A stretch of DNA of 58,390 nucleotides from Bacillota bacterium. GTDB lineage: Bacteria; Bacillota; Clostridia; Oscillospirales; Acutalibacteraceae. The stretch covers positions 1 through 58,390 of the forward strand of contig JAEZGM010000040.1 in NCBI GenBank assembly GCA_023416955.1, read 5' to 3'. Below are positions 48,783 through 56,808 of the stretch, piece by piece. Within the stretch, counting starts at the first letter, position 1. Every line of letters begins with the position of its first letter. A program made the translations under genes and the position numbers. The notes below the pieces were generated by a model. It worked only from the letters and a program-made list of their open reading frames with translations. It was not told the origin of the DNA and ran no database searches.

Positions 48783-49277
48783 ATGTTATTTTTCGCCGCG
48801 CTGGCTTTGCTAAACGGAATTGTAGGCGTAATCAATAAAATGATGAATTTACAGGCGACAAAGTCGCTGGGCACCGCGAACGGAACCTTAATCAACTATT
48901 TCGGCGCTTCTCTGATTTCTCTTTTGCTGGCTTTTCTGATGGGAGGAAAAGCGCTGACGGATATTGCGTATCTGAAGACGATTCCGCCGGAATATTTCTT
49001 CGGCGGAGTCTTCGGCCTTGTCTCTATGGTTCTGGTCATGATCGGAATGTCAAAGAATAAAGTGACTTTTTCCACTGTCGTAATATTAATTGGTCAGTTG
49101 GGCGCGGGACTCGCTATCGAGTCCATCGTAACAAAAAGTGTTGCTCCATTGAAGGTGCTTGGCGTACTTCTAGTGCTCGCCGGCGTCATGCTTGATAAAT
49201 ACCTGACACGGAAGCAAGGCAAGGAAACGGAGCAGGGTGCTTCAGAACATAGGATTCAGAACAGCGAAGAGAACTAA
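48783..49277 (+). CDS. YdcZ/DUF606-family small membrane transporter subunit, DMT superfamily (second of a pair)
   Basis: 164 residues with about five predicted helices and the same layout as the gene before it (LFFAALALLNGIVGVINKMM, then LGTANGTLINYFGASLISLLLAFLMGG shown in part). A charged tail of about 25 residues (KYLTRKQGKETEQ) follows the last helix. AAAGGAGTG precedes the ATG at 48783; the TTG at 48780 is a less likely start. A heterodimer with the upstream protein is expected from the family. It lies 25 bp before the HAD gene, which is likely in the same operon. Confidence 0.85.
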   Translation: MLFFAALALLNGIVGVINKMMNLQATKSLGTANGTLINYFGASLISLLLAFLMGGKALTDIAYLKTIPPEYFFGGVFGLVSMVLVMIGMSKNKVTFSTVVILIGQLGAGLAIESIVTKSVAPLKVLGVLLVLAGVMLDKYLTRKQGKETEQGASEHRIQNSEEN

Positions 49278-49302
49278 CCAGAACGGAAAAGGAATTATTG
49301 AA

Positions 49303-49986
49303 ATGAAATACGAAACATTGTTTTTTGACGCCGATCAGACTTTATTTGACTTTGAAAAATCGGAGCGCACCGCGTTTGAGCGCACCATGCTTTCTTATGG
49401 AATACAGTACGACGAACAAGTTCATTTGGGCGCCTATCAGGAAATCAACGATGCAATCTGGAAAGAACTTGAATTGGGGAAAATCACGCAGGAAGCGCTG
49501 AAATCGGAGCGCTTCAGAAGATTTCTCAAACAGCTGCAATTGGATTTCGACGCGGAGGAATTTGCGCGCACCTATGAGGAACAGCTGGCCGATACCTCTT
49601 TTTTATATGAAGGCAGTGCGGAGCTGATTGAGCGCCTGCATCAAAGCCGCAGGCTCGTCCTGCTTACGAACGGCCTTGCCCTTGTGCAGAATCGCAGGAT
49701 ACGCAAATCGGAAATCGGGGAGTACTTCGATGATATTATCATTTCAGAGGAAGTAGGTGTGTCAAAGCCGAACCCTGCCATCTTCGAGCTTGCCTGCCGC
49801 CACTTGCAGAACGCGGATAAGCGTAAAATATTGATGGTGGGCGACAGCCTTACCTCCGATATTCAGGGAGGAATTAATTTCGGCATTGATACCTGCTGGT
49901 ACAATCCGGCTCACAACCGCAATACCAAAGGAATCCGGCCAACCTACGAAATCGGCAGTATGCAAAAGCTGTATGATATTATCTGA
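49303..49986 (+). CDS. HAD-superfamily nucleotidase, YjjG-like
   Basis: 227 residues of the HAD fold with a C1 cap. Motif I is FFDADQTLFDFE (nucleophile Asp10 and Asp12), motif II is LLTNGL, motif III contains the lysine in VSKPNPAIFE, and motif IV is MVGDSLTSDIQGG. FD(A/L)D(Q/D)TLFDF at the N-terminus is characteristic of YjjG, a 5'-nucleotidase that removes non-canonical pyrimidine monophosphates. Start ATG 49303, after AAAAGGA; an upstream in-frame extension overlaps the preceding gene and is not supported. It ends at a family-D hairpin. Confidence 0.85.
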   Translation: MKYETLFFDADQTLFDFEKSERTAFERTMLSYGIQYDEQVHLGAYQEINDAIWKELELGKITQEALKSERFRRFLKQLQLDFDAEEFARTYEEQLADTSFLYEGSAELIERLHQSRRLVLLTNGLALVQNRRIRKSEIGEYFDDIIISEEVGVSKPNPAIFELACRHLQNADKRKILMVGDSLTSDIQGGINFGIDTCWYNPAHNRNTKGIRPTYEIGSMQKLYDII

Positions 49987-50017
49987 CATTTGGATTATAA
50001 GCCACTTCCATTATATA

Positions 50018-50063
50018 AACGAAGGTGCCGCGGAATGAGTTCTCATTTCGCGGCACCTTCGTT
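50018..50063. terminator. Hairpin terminator, family D copy 3
   Basis: 22-base arms AACGAAGGTGCCGCGGAATG(AG) and the matching CTCATTTCGCGGCACCTTCG(TT), one G-T pair, 2-nt loop. It is a GC-richer relative of the hairpins at 29332 and 38949, placed between convergent genes. Confidence 0.75.
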
Positions 50064-50189
50064 ATGGAAAGATTTCTTGTAAGTCATCATTAGACCTATA
50101 GATGATTTTTCTGGGAAGTAATGAGAAAATTGTTACAAACAATTATAAACACCATCATTTTTTAAATGAAGTTTTATTTGCACACCGCC

Positions 50190-50774
50190 CTATGGAAGGT
50201 AACATTCATCCACCTGAATAACCGTTCCATTCTGTATTTGCAATTCATAAGGATTGTTCACAGCTTTCTTTAGTCGTTCGGTAAGACCAGCACGGTCTGT
50301 AAGAACACCTTCGCCAGGTGTCCCTGAAAGCAAGTAAATTTTCGTCTGGCTGGAAAGCATTAAATTTTCCGTCTGCTGAGATGGGTTATAAATATAAAAT
50401 CCATTTGGAAAATTATCTTCTGAAATTCCTAATTCCCGCAGCCGGTCTTTATCTTGAAGTGTAAGCCATTCGATCGGATCCAGCGTAAGTATTCCTGTTT
50501 CCTCATTAAATGCCCGAATAAAGCCCTTCTTCTTTTGCACTTCCTCTCCAGCGGAGTCGGATTTTGAGCTTGCCGCCGAAGCTAAAGCGCTTGAACTGGC
50601 TTCGCTGCCCGGCACGGAAATACTGGAAGCCGAACTGTCAGCTGCTGCTGAATTGGCGTTGGAATTTACCGCCCCTTTTCTGTCGGCCACGCCGCAGCCT
50701 GCTGTAGCAAAAAGAATCATAAATATAGCAGCTCTAATTGAAAAGGCAGCAATGTTCTGTTTCTTAAGCTTCAT
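50190..50774 (-). CDS. Lipoprotein of unknown function, 194 residues
   Basis: Signal peptide with hydrophobic core AAIFMILFATAGC; the lipobox ATAGC places the lipidated cysteine at residue 27. A Ser/Ala/Asn-rich linker (to about residue 85) and a small domain follow: GFIRAFNEETGILTLDPIEWL, then LRELGISEDNFPNGFYIYNP and a Thr/Asn-containing end. This resembles small extracytoplasmic domains of Firmicutes of unknown function. GGAGGAG precedes the ATG at 50774 on the minus strand; the ATG 24 nt upstream is less likely. It is divergent from the DUF2318-like gene. Confidence 0.75.
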   Translation of the reverse strand: MKLKKQNIAAFSIRAAIFMILFATAGCGVADRKGAVNSNANSAAADSSASSISVPGSEASSSALASAASSKSDSAGEEVQKKKGFIRAFNEETGILTLDPIEWLTLQDKDRLRELGISEDNFPNGFYIYNPSQQTENLMLSSQTKIYLLSGTPGEGVLTDRAGLTERLKKAVNNPYELQIQNGTVIQVDECYLP

Positions 50775-50992
50775 GATTTCTCCTCCGAAAAGATGCAAAG
50801 AGTATTTTAAAATTGTTTTAAAATACTATAAAATTATAACCTTTTTGCACTTATATGTAAATGGTTGTTAATTATGTAAAATAAAACTATTCACAGCGGC
50901 TCGTTAAAATAGCCGCCCGAGGGTCATAAAAAATTTTCTTCATAACTTCTCCACATAGCTTTGGTATGATAACCGCAAGAGGAGTGAATGAG

Positions 50993-51508
50993 ATGAATTT
51001 AAAGAAAAACAAAACGATACTCATTGCAGCGGCTGTTGTTGTGGTTGCCGCGGCGGGGCTCATTACGGTGAAGTCGCTTTCGGCGGGCGGGCAGGCGCAG
51101 AGTGCAGGTGCGGCGCAAAGCGCGAGTGCGGTCAATGTGTCCGGTGACATGGTTATTGACAAGAGTAAAATTACAGCGACGGCGACGTTTTTTCCGTATC
51201 AAGACGGAAGCACGAATATGGAGGTGCTGGCGGTAAAGGCTTCCGACGGCACCGTGCGCACGGCCTTTAACACCTGCCAGGTATGCTACGACTCCGGCCG
51301 GGGGTATTACAAGCTGGAGGGCGACACGCTTGTCTGCCAGAACTGCGGCAATCGTTTTTCCGCCGATCAGGTTGAGCAGCAGCGCGGCGGCTGCAATCCT
51401 GTCGGAATCACAAAAGAGTATAAAACGGAAACGGACACCACCATTACGCTCAAAAAAGACTTTTTTGACCAGACAAAAAATATTTTTGATAACTGGAAAA
51501 AGTCATAA
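50993..51508 (+). CDS. DUF2318-like membrane-anchored protein with Cys-rich domain
   Basis: 171 residues. One N-terminal membrane helix (about 7-27, IAAAVVVVAAAGLITVKSL) acts as a signal anchor, followed by an Ala/Ser/Gln-rich linker. The C-terminal domain has two CxxC motifs, CQVCYDSGRGYY and CQNCGNRF, and a GGCNPVGI end. This is the arrangement of DUF2318, a family found beside metal- and redox-transport genes; zinc or another metal may be bound by the two pairs of cysteines. The ATG at 50993 has AAGAGGAGTG upstream. It lies 88 bp before the HMA-SafE-cupredoxin gene, so they probably share a function outside the cytoplasm. Confidence 0.8.
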   Translation: MNLKKNKTILIAAAVVVVAAAGLITVKSLSAGGQAQSAGAAQSASAVNVSGDMVIDKSKITATATFFPYQDGSTNMEVLAVKASDGTVRTAFNTCQVCYDSGRGYYKLEGDTLVCQNCGNRFSADQVEQQRGGCNPVGITKEYKTETDTTITLKKDFFDQTKNIFDNWKKS

Positions 51509-51596
51509 TTCAATTTCAATCTTCCACTGTGGAATCGCGACTTGACTCGTATTTGGGCCTTATTTACTGACTTCATGAATGAATAGAGGGACTCCA

Positions 51597-53045
51597 ATGC
51601 AACAGAAGATCACCGAGGAAATTCTTTCGGTAGGGGGTATGAGCTGTTCGGCCTGTGAACTGCGCATAGAGAAAGCATTAAATGACATGGCCGGAATTCT
51701 GGAGGTTTCCGCAAGCTTTTCAAAAGGGCAGGTGCGCGTTGTCTACGACGCTGCCGTGATTGACAGGGAAACCATCTGCAATGTTATACGGGATTTGGAC
51801 TATACGGTTGGCACGAAGGCGTCGGAACCGGCGCAGACCGTTAAGGCGAAGAATGAAAAGCCCAAGCAGGACGGCCCCAGTGTAGTCGGTATTGTGCTGA
51901 TTATAGCGGCAATTTATTTTTTGATACAAAATACCGTCGGGTTCGGGTTCATCAACAATATTCCGGAAATCAGCCAGAATATGAGCTACGGCCTGCTTTT
52001 CGTGGTCGGCCTGTTTACTTCGATTCACTGTCTTGCCATGTGCGGGGGCATTAACCTTTCTCAGTGCGTTTCTTACCAGTCCGGGGAAGCAAACCCTTCG
52101 GTAAAGCAGCGGGTTATGCCGAGCCTGCTATATAACGCGGGGCGCGTTATTTCCTACACCGTGATCGGCGGCATTGTGGGCGCGCTGGGGTCGGTAGTCA
52201 GTTTTTCCAGCACGGCGAAGGCTGTTGTTACCGTCTTTGCCGGCGTGTTTATGCTGATCATGGGCCTGAATATGCTGAACGTTTTTCCGTGGCTGCGCAA
52301 AATCAATATCCGTATGCCGAAATTCATCGGAAAGAAACTATATTCCGGAAAAACAAACCGGGGGCCGTTCGTCGTCGGACTGCTGAACGGCTTGATGCCC
52401 TGCGGCCCGCTGCAGGCAATGCAGCTTTACGCGCTAGGCACCGGTAGCTTTTACGCGGGCGCGTTTTCCATGCTGATGTTCAGCCTGGGCACTGTGCCGC
52501 TAATGTTTACGTTCGGCGCGGTCAGCTCATTCCTAAGCGGGAAATTTACGCATAAGATGATGCGCGTCAGCGCGGTTCTGGTCATGCTGCTCGGCGTGCT
52601 GATGGTAAGCAGAGGAATGACGCTGTCCGGGGTACAAATCGGTACGGCTTCCGCCGCTACAACCGGAAATGCCGCCGTTGTGAACGGCGGCACGCAGGAG
52701 ATCACCACTTCCTTCGATAACGGTTACTATGTGCCGATTACCGTGAAAAAAGGCGTGCCCGTCAAATGGACGGTACATGTTACCGACGCGGATTTGAACG
52801 GCTGCAATAATCCCGTGACCATTCCGGCCTACAACATCCAGAAAAAGCTGGTTCCCGGCGACAATGTGATTGAATTTACGCCGACGCAGAGCGGAACCGT
52901 TCCGTATTCCTGCTGGATGGGCATGATCCGAAGCACCATTACCGTAGTGGACGACGACGCGTCGCTCGCGGCGGCGAAATCCGCGCAGGCAGCCGCGCCG
53001 GCGGCGGTTCCGCAGCAGCCAAGCTGCTGTGTGCCGCGGTCCTGA
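51597..53045 (+). CDS. HMA - SafE/TauE-like membrane domain - cupredoxin fusion protein
   Basis: 482 residues in three parts. Residues 8-75 are a heavy-metal-associated domain with the metal site GMSCSAC (Cys17, Cys20). Residues about 105-355 are a six- to eight-helix membrane domain of the sulfite exporter TauE/SafE or DsbD type, with FTSIHCLAMCGGI and GLMPCGPLQAMQLYALGTGS (conserved Cys in helices). Residues about 370-460 are a cupredoxin-like beta domain with WTVHVTD and VPYSCWMGM (His, Cys, Met as possible copper ligands). The tail ends CCVPRS. The fusion suggests transfer of copper or electrons across the membrane. The ATG at 51597 has AGAGGG upstream. It follows the DUF2318-like gene. 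Confidence 0.85.
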   Translation: MQQKITEEILSVGGMSCSACELRIEKALNDMAGILEVSASFSKGQVRVVYDAAVIDRETICNVIRDLDYTVGTKASEPAQTVKAKNEKPKQDGPSVVGIVLIIAAIYFLIQNTVGFGFINNIPEISQNMSYGLLFVVGLFTSIHCLAMCGGINLSQCVSYQSGEANPSVKQRVMPSLLYNAGRVISYTVIGGIVGALGSVVSFSSTAKAVVTVFAGVFMLIMGLNMLNVFPWLRKINIRMPKFIGKKLYSGKTNRGPFVVGLLNGLMPCGPLQAMQLYALGTGSFYAGAFSMLMFSLGTVPLMFTFGAVSSFLSGKFTHKMMRVSAVLVMLLGVLMVSRGMTLSGVQIGTASAATTGNAAVVNGGTQEITTSFDNGYYVPITVKKGVPVKWTVHVTDADLNGCNNPVTIPAYNIQKKLVPGDNVIEFTPTQSGTVPYSCWMGMIRSTITVVDDDASLAAAKSAQAAAPAAVPQQPSCCVPRS

Positions 53046-53082
53046 TGAGATGGAACTGTGACTGTTTCTTCAATTAAGCCCC

Positions 53083-53118
53083 GCCCCGTCATTCGATTCC
53101 GACTGACGGGGCAATTTA
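53083..53118 (+). terminator. Terminator after the HMA-SafE-cupredoxin gene
   Basis: GCCCCGTCA (53083-53091) pairs with TGACGGGGC (53104-53112), followed by AATTTAAT. A good stem with a weak T-tract. Confidence 0.7.
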
Positions 53119-53148
53119 ATATGATCTTAATTCGACAGAGCATAAAGA

Positions 53149-53192
53149 TTTTGCGCTTGTTTCTTGGATGTTTTCTAAAGTTAACTGACTAT
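53149..53192. repeat. MITE-like repeat, family C, copy 6 (truncated)
   Basis: The right half only: ATTTTGCGCTTGTTTCTTGG then TTTTCTAAAGTTAACTGACT. The left tip is missing. It ends 71 bp before the response regulator. Confidence 0.7.
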
Positions 53193-53277
53193 ACTTTTAA
53201 AACCACAGTAATTGATGTAGAATAAGGTCAACAAGAAAAATTGGCGTAAGGGGGAACCCGGCATAGAAAAGAAAACG

Positions 53278-53961
53278 GTGCTCGTGGTGGACGATGAGCC
53301 GAAAATCATAGAAATTGTTAAGTCTTATCTGGAAAAAAGCGGTTATCAGGCTGCTTGTGCGGGTGACGGACCGGAAGCGCTGAAGCTGTTTGAGCAGTGC
53401 TGCCCCGCGCTGGTGGTGCTCGATTTGATGCTGCCCGGCCTTTCCGGGGAAGAGGTCTGCCATGCAATTCGCAGGAAGTCCAGAGTTCCTATTATCATGC
53501 TGACCGCGAAAACGGGCGAAGAAAACATGCTGGAGGGTCTTGGCATCGGTGCGGACGATTATATGACAAAACCGTTCAGCCCTCGCCTCTTAATGGCGAA
53601 AATAGAAGCAATCCTGCGCCGGGTATCCGCGGAGGCGGTACCGCTTTCCAACGCGCTTGTGTTCAACGGCGGCGATTTGGTCATTGACGCGGAGCGCCAC
53701 GAGGCGCGCAAGAAAGGGGAGCGCGCGCCTCTGACTCCAAACGAATATGCGATTCTGTTTACCATGGCGAGCTACCCCACACGCGTTTTTACAAGGGATG
53801 AGCTGATTTCCCATGCGCTGGGAGAAGCGTTTGATGGGTTTGACCGCGTCATTGATACGCATATTAAAAATATCCGGCAGAAAATAGAGGATGATACGAG
53901 AAACCCCCGATATATCCTTACGGTGCACGGCGTGGGGTATTCTTTCGGCGGCACGCGATAA
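53278..53961 (+). CDS. OmpR/PhoB-family response regulator
   Basis: 227 residues from GTG 53278: a receiver domain (VDDEPKIIEIVKSYLE, phospho-acceptor Asp49 in LVVLDLMLPGLSG, KPFSPRLL) and a winged-helix DNA-binding domain (LTPNEYAILFTMAS, then HIKNIRQKIEDD and VHGVGYSF). The usual N-terminus of this family would be MEKKTVLVVDDE. Here the codons before GTG read ATA GAA AAG AAA ACG, and the good RBS AAGGGGG is 7 nt before ATA (53263), too far for GTG 53278 (19 nt or more). An ATA start is therefore possible. The gene is followed by its kinase at 54026. Confidence 0.9.
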   Translation: MLVVDDEPKIIEIVKSYLEKSGYQAACAGDGPEALKLFEQCCPALVVLDLMLPGLSGEEVCHAIRRKSRVPIIMLTAKTGEENMLEGLGIGADDYMTKPFSPRLLMAKIEAILRRVSAEAVPLSNALVFNGGDLVIDAERHEARKKGERAPLTPNEYAILFTMASYPTRVFTRDELISHALGEAFDGFDRVIDTHIKNIRQKIEDDTRNPRYILTVHGVGYSFGGTR

Positions 53962-53963
53962 CA

Positions 53964-54011
53964 TAGTCCTTGTTCAAAATTTACAATCTGCCAATTTTCA
54001 AACAAGGACTA
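53964..54011 (+). repeat. Intercistronic inverted repeat, possible family-A miniature
   Basis: 48 bp, TAGTCCTTGTTCAAAATT on the left and AATTTTCAAACAAGGACTA on the right. The arm matches the family-A tip (TAGGGCTTGTTTGTAAAATG) at most positions. It lies between the response regulator stop and the kinase RBS. There is no T-run. Confidence 0.5.
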
Positions 54012-54025
54012 GAGGGTGAACCGTT

Positions 54026-55447
54026 ATGAAAATGAAAAAATACTCTTTGAAATATAAGCTTTCCGCGTCGTATGCGGTTATGGCGCTGCTGCTGGTCGCG
54101 TCTATCAGCCTGATTTCAAATTTCTTTCTGCGCAGTCAGTTTGAGCAGTACATGATTCGCCAGCAGGAGACCAAAAATAAAGAAATCGCGACTCAAATTG
54201 CCCAGCAGATGCTTCATACTGCGAGCGGGCAGAGACGCGAGCAGGCGTTGGAAACGGTTGGCGTCAGTGCGCTGGAACGCGGGGTGATTGTAAAAATATA
54301 CGATCCCTCCGGCGCGACCCTGTGGGACGCGACCGTTCACAACGGCGGTTTCTGCCAGCAGATGCTCGCTAATATGGCGGCGGAAATGCAAAGCCGTTCC
54401 CCGAACTTCAAAGGAGGATACGAAGAAAAGTCCTATCCGCTCCTTGCCGGAGCGCAGAATGTCGGCACGGTTGCGGTTGGCTACTATGGGCCCTTCTATT
54501 ACAGCTCCAACGACGCCGAATTTATCACCACGCTGAACCGCGTGTTGATGGGTGTTGGGCTGGGCTCGCTGCTGGTTGCCGTGTTTCTCGGTATTTATAT
54601 GGCGAGCCGCATCAGCAATCCCATTGCGCGGGCGACCGGTGCGGCCGAAAATATTGCAAAGGGCAACTATAACAACAAAATTTCGGCGGGCTCCAATACG
54701 CTCGAGCTCGACCGGCTGACTACCTCCATCAACAGCCTTTCCGAGGAACTGCAAAATCAGGAGGTTTTGCGCAGGCGCCTGACCACCGATATCGCGCACG
54801 AGCTGCGCACGCCGCTTGCGGCGCTGCAGGGAAATTTGGAAGCGCTGATTGACGGTATTTGGGAACCTGACAAGGAACGTTTTGAAAGCTGCCACGAAGA
54901 AATACTGCGGTTGAACCGTCTGGTGTCGGATTTGGAGCGGCTTGCACAGTTGGAGGACGAGAACTCCGTACTGCAAATTTCCGATGTGAACTTGCGGGAG
55001 CAGGCCGACAGGGCAGTGCGCAATTTCGAAGCGGATATCATGAAGAAGGAAATTCGGATGACGGTTTTCGGCGAAAACATTGAGGTGCAGGCCGACGCCG
55101 ATAAAATCAGCCGCCTTTTTATGAATTTGATTTCCAACGCGCTGAAATACACGCCGGAAAAGGGCAGTGTAACGGTGAACCTGACGCGAAAAGGGCAATC
55201 CGCGGTGATTGAGGTTTCGGACACGGGAACGGGAATCGCACAGGAAGACTTGCCCTATATTTTTGAGCGGTTTTACCGCACCGATCGTTCGCGCAGCAGC
55301 CGTTCCGGCGGAGCGGGAATCGGGCTGACAATTGTAAAAGCCATTGTTGAAATGCACCATGGCAGCATTTCAGCACAGAGCGAGCTGGGAAAAGGTTCCG
55401 TGTTTCAGGTGGTTCTGCCGCTGCATAAGCCGAAGACGGGTCAGTAG
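54026..55447 (+). CDS. Sensor histidine kinase with HAMP domain
   Basis: 473 residues: N-terminal membrane helix (about 14-33), an extracytoplasmic sensor of about 135 residues, second helix (about 172-194), HAMP (about 195-247), HisKA with LTTDIAHELRTPLAALQGNL (phospho-acceptor His258), and HATPase_c with LISNALKYTPEKG (N-box), DTGTGIAQEDLPYIFERF and GGAGIGLTIVKAI. It is the partner of the upstream OmpR-type regulator. The short hairpin between them may reduce its expression. AGAGGGTGA precedes the ATG at 54026. The signal is unknown; the neighbouring copper/redox genes suggest a metal or envelope stress. Confidence 0.92.
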   Translation: MKMKKYSLKYKLSASYAVMALLLVASISLISNFFLRSQFEQYMIRQQETKNKEIATQIAQQMLHTASGQRREQALETVGVSALERGVIVKIYDPSGATLWDATVHNGGFCQQMLANMAAEMQSRSPNFKGGYEEKSYPLLAGAQNVGTVAVGYYGPFYYSSNDAEFITTLNRVLMGVGLGSLLVAVFLGIYMASRISNPIARATGAAENIAKGNYNNKISAGSNTLELDRLTTSINSLSEELQNQEVLRRRLTTDIAHELRTPLAALQGNLEALIDGIWEPDKERFESCHEEILRLNRLVSDLERLAQLEDENSVLQISDVNLREQADRAVRNFEADIMKKEIRMTVFGENIEVQADADKISRLFMNLISNALKYTPEKGSVTVNLTRKGQSAVIEVSDTGTGIAQEDLPYIFERFYRTDRSRSSRSGGAGIGLTIVKAIVEMHHGSISAQSELGKGSVFQVVLPLHKPKTGQ

Positions 55448-55560
55448 ACTTACCGGGCGCTTGCGGGGGAATCGGATTCGTAATATAATGGAAAAAATAT
55501 GGAATAAGATGGCTGGGAGTACCGCGGCAAACATTCAGATTGATAACAGGAGGAATTCAA

Positions 55561-56511
55561 ATGGCGGAAATATATTTAGCGGGCGGCTGCTTTTGGGGTG
55601 CGGAAAAATATATCAGGCAGATTCGGGGCGTAATATCCACCGATGTCGGCTACGCGAACGGGCGCACGGAAAATCCAAGCTATGAGGAAGTGTGCCACAA
55701 CGATACCGGTCACGCGGAAACGGTTCATGTGGTGTATGACGCGGAAAAACTGCCGCTGCCGTTTTTGCTGGAGCTCTACTATGACGCGGTGGATCCGACT
55801 TCTGTGAACCGGCAGGGCGGTGACACCGGCACGCAGTACCGTACCGGTATTTACTATGTTGACCCGGCGGATGAAGGAGTGATTCACACTTCCATTCAGA
55901 AATTGCAGAAGCGGCTCGACAAGCCGGTTGCCATTGAGGTAAAGCCGCTGGATAATTTTTATTCGGCGGAAGAATACCATCAGAAATATCTCGATAAAAA
56001 TCCCGGCGGCTACTGCCATATCGGAAGCGACAAATTCCGAAGGGCCGCACAAGCGGTTGTCGACCCGACCTCTTATTCCCTGCCGGAACGGGACGAACTG
56101 AAAGAAAAGCTGACGAAAGAACAGTACGATGTAACCCAGAACAGCGCGACGGAAGCACCGTTTGAAAATGAATTCTGGAACCGTTACGAGCGCGGAATTT
56201 ATGTGGATATTACCACAAGAGAACCCTTGTTCCTTTCCACCGATAAATTCGAATCCGGCTGCGGTTGGCCGAGCTTTTCGAAGCCGGTTGACCCGAATGT
56301 TCTGCATGAAAAAGGCGACCATTCTCACGGGATGAGCCGTGTGGAAGTACGCAGCCGCATGGGCAACGCGCATTTGGGTCATGTGTTTCCTGACGGCCCG
56401 AAGGAGCTTGGCGGGCTACGCTACTGCATCAACAGTGCAGCTCTGCGCTTTGTTCCGGAGGCGGAAATGGAACAGGAAGGCTACGGGTACCTGCTGCCGT
56501 ATATCAAATAA
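55561..56511 (+). CDS. msrAB: Bifunctional peptide methionine sulfoxide reductase MsrA/MsrB
   Basis: 316 residues. Residues 1-155 are MsrA, which reduces the S-sulfoxide, with catalytic Cys10 in GGCFWGAEKY. Residues about 175-316 are MsrB, which reduces the R-sulfoxide, with ESGCGWPSFSKPV, HSHGMSRVEVRS, and the catalytic Cys in LRYCINSAALRF. The two CxxC zinc motifs of many MsrB domains are absent, so this is a metal-free form. The ATG at 55561 follows CAGGAGGAA; the longer frame from 55540 begins inside the RBS. It has a terminator of its own at 56558. It repairs oxidised methionine, with thioredoxin as donor. Confidence 0.94.
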   Translation: MAEIYLAGGCFWGAEKYIRQIRGVISTDVGYANGRTENPSYEEVCHNDTGHAETVHVVYDAEKLPLPFLLELYYDAVDPTSVNRQGGDTGTQYRTGIYYVDPADEGVIHTSIQKLQKRLDKPVAIEVKPLDNFYSAEEYHQKYLDKNPGGYCHIGSDKFRRAAQAVVDPTSYSLPERDELKEKLTKEQYDVTQNSATEAPFENEFWNRYERGIYVDITTREPLFLSTDKFESGCGWPSFSKPVDPNVLHEKGDHSHGMSRVEVRSRMGNAHLGHVFPDGPKELGGLRYCINSAALRFVPEAEMEQEGYGYLLPYIK

Positions 56512-56557
56512 ACACCTCCTAAATCCAATACAATCGTTAATATTATACGAAAAGAAC

Positions 56558-56604
56558 GGCGCGTGCACTGAGGAATTCTATCAGTGAACGCGCCAATTAT
56601 TTTT
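56558..56604 (+). terminator. Terminator of msrAB
   Basis: GGCGCGT-G-CACTGA (56558-56571) pairs with TCAGTG-A-ACGCGCC (56581-56594), followed by AATTATTTTT. Confidence 0.85.
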
Positions 56605-56637
56605 GCAAAAAAACCGGATTCAGGGTATACTGATAAT

Positions 56638-56716
56638 ATAGTCAGCAAAGCGGAAAATCCATAGTTCAAAGATTTTGCGCTTGTTTCTTGGATGTTTTCT
56701 AAAGTTAACTGACTAT
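56638..56716. repeat. MITE-like repeat, family C, copy 7
   Basis: 79 bp with ATAGTCAG at the left and TTTTCTAAAGTTAACTGACT(AT) at the right. The interior matches the long form (AAGATTTTGCGCTTGTTTCT), but about 25 bp of the left half are lost. Confidence 0.8.
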
Positions 56717-56808
56717 AGATTTCTGCTTTTAGCAGGAAATGATTGTATTAAAATGATTGTATTATAAGAACATACTGGGAGATATTATTTTGATAAAGGA
56801 GATCATTT

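Noticed and set aside
54116..55360. Minus-strand ORF of 414 codons opposite the histidine kinase
   Set aside because: Shadow of the kinase gene; no motifs and no ribosome binding site.
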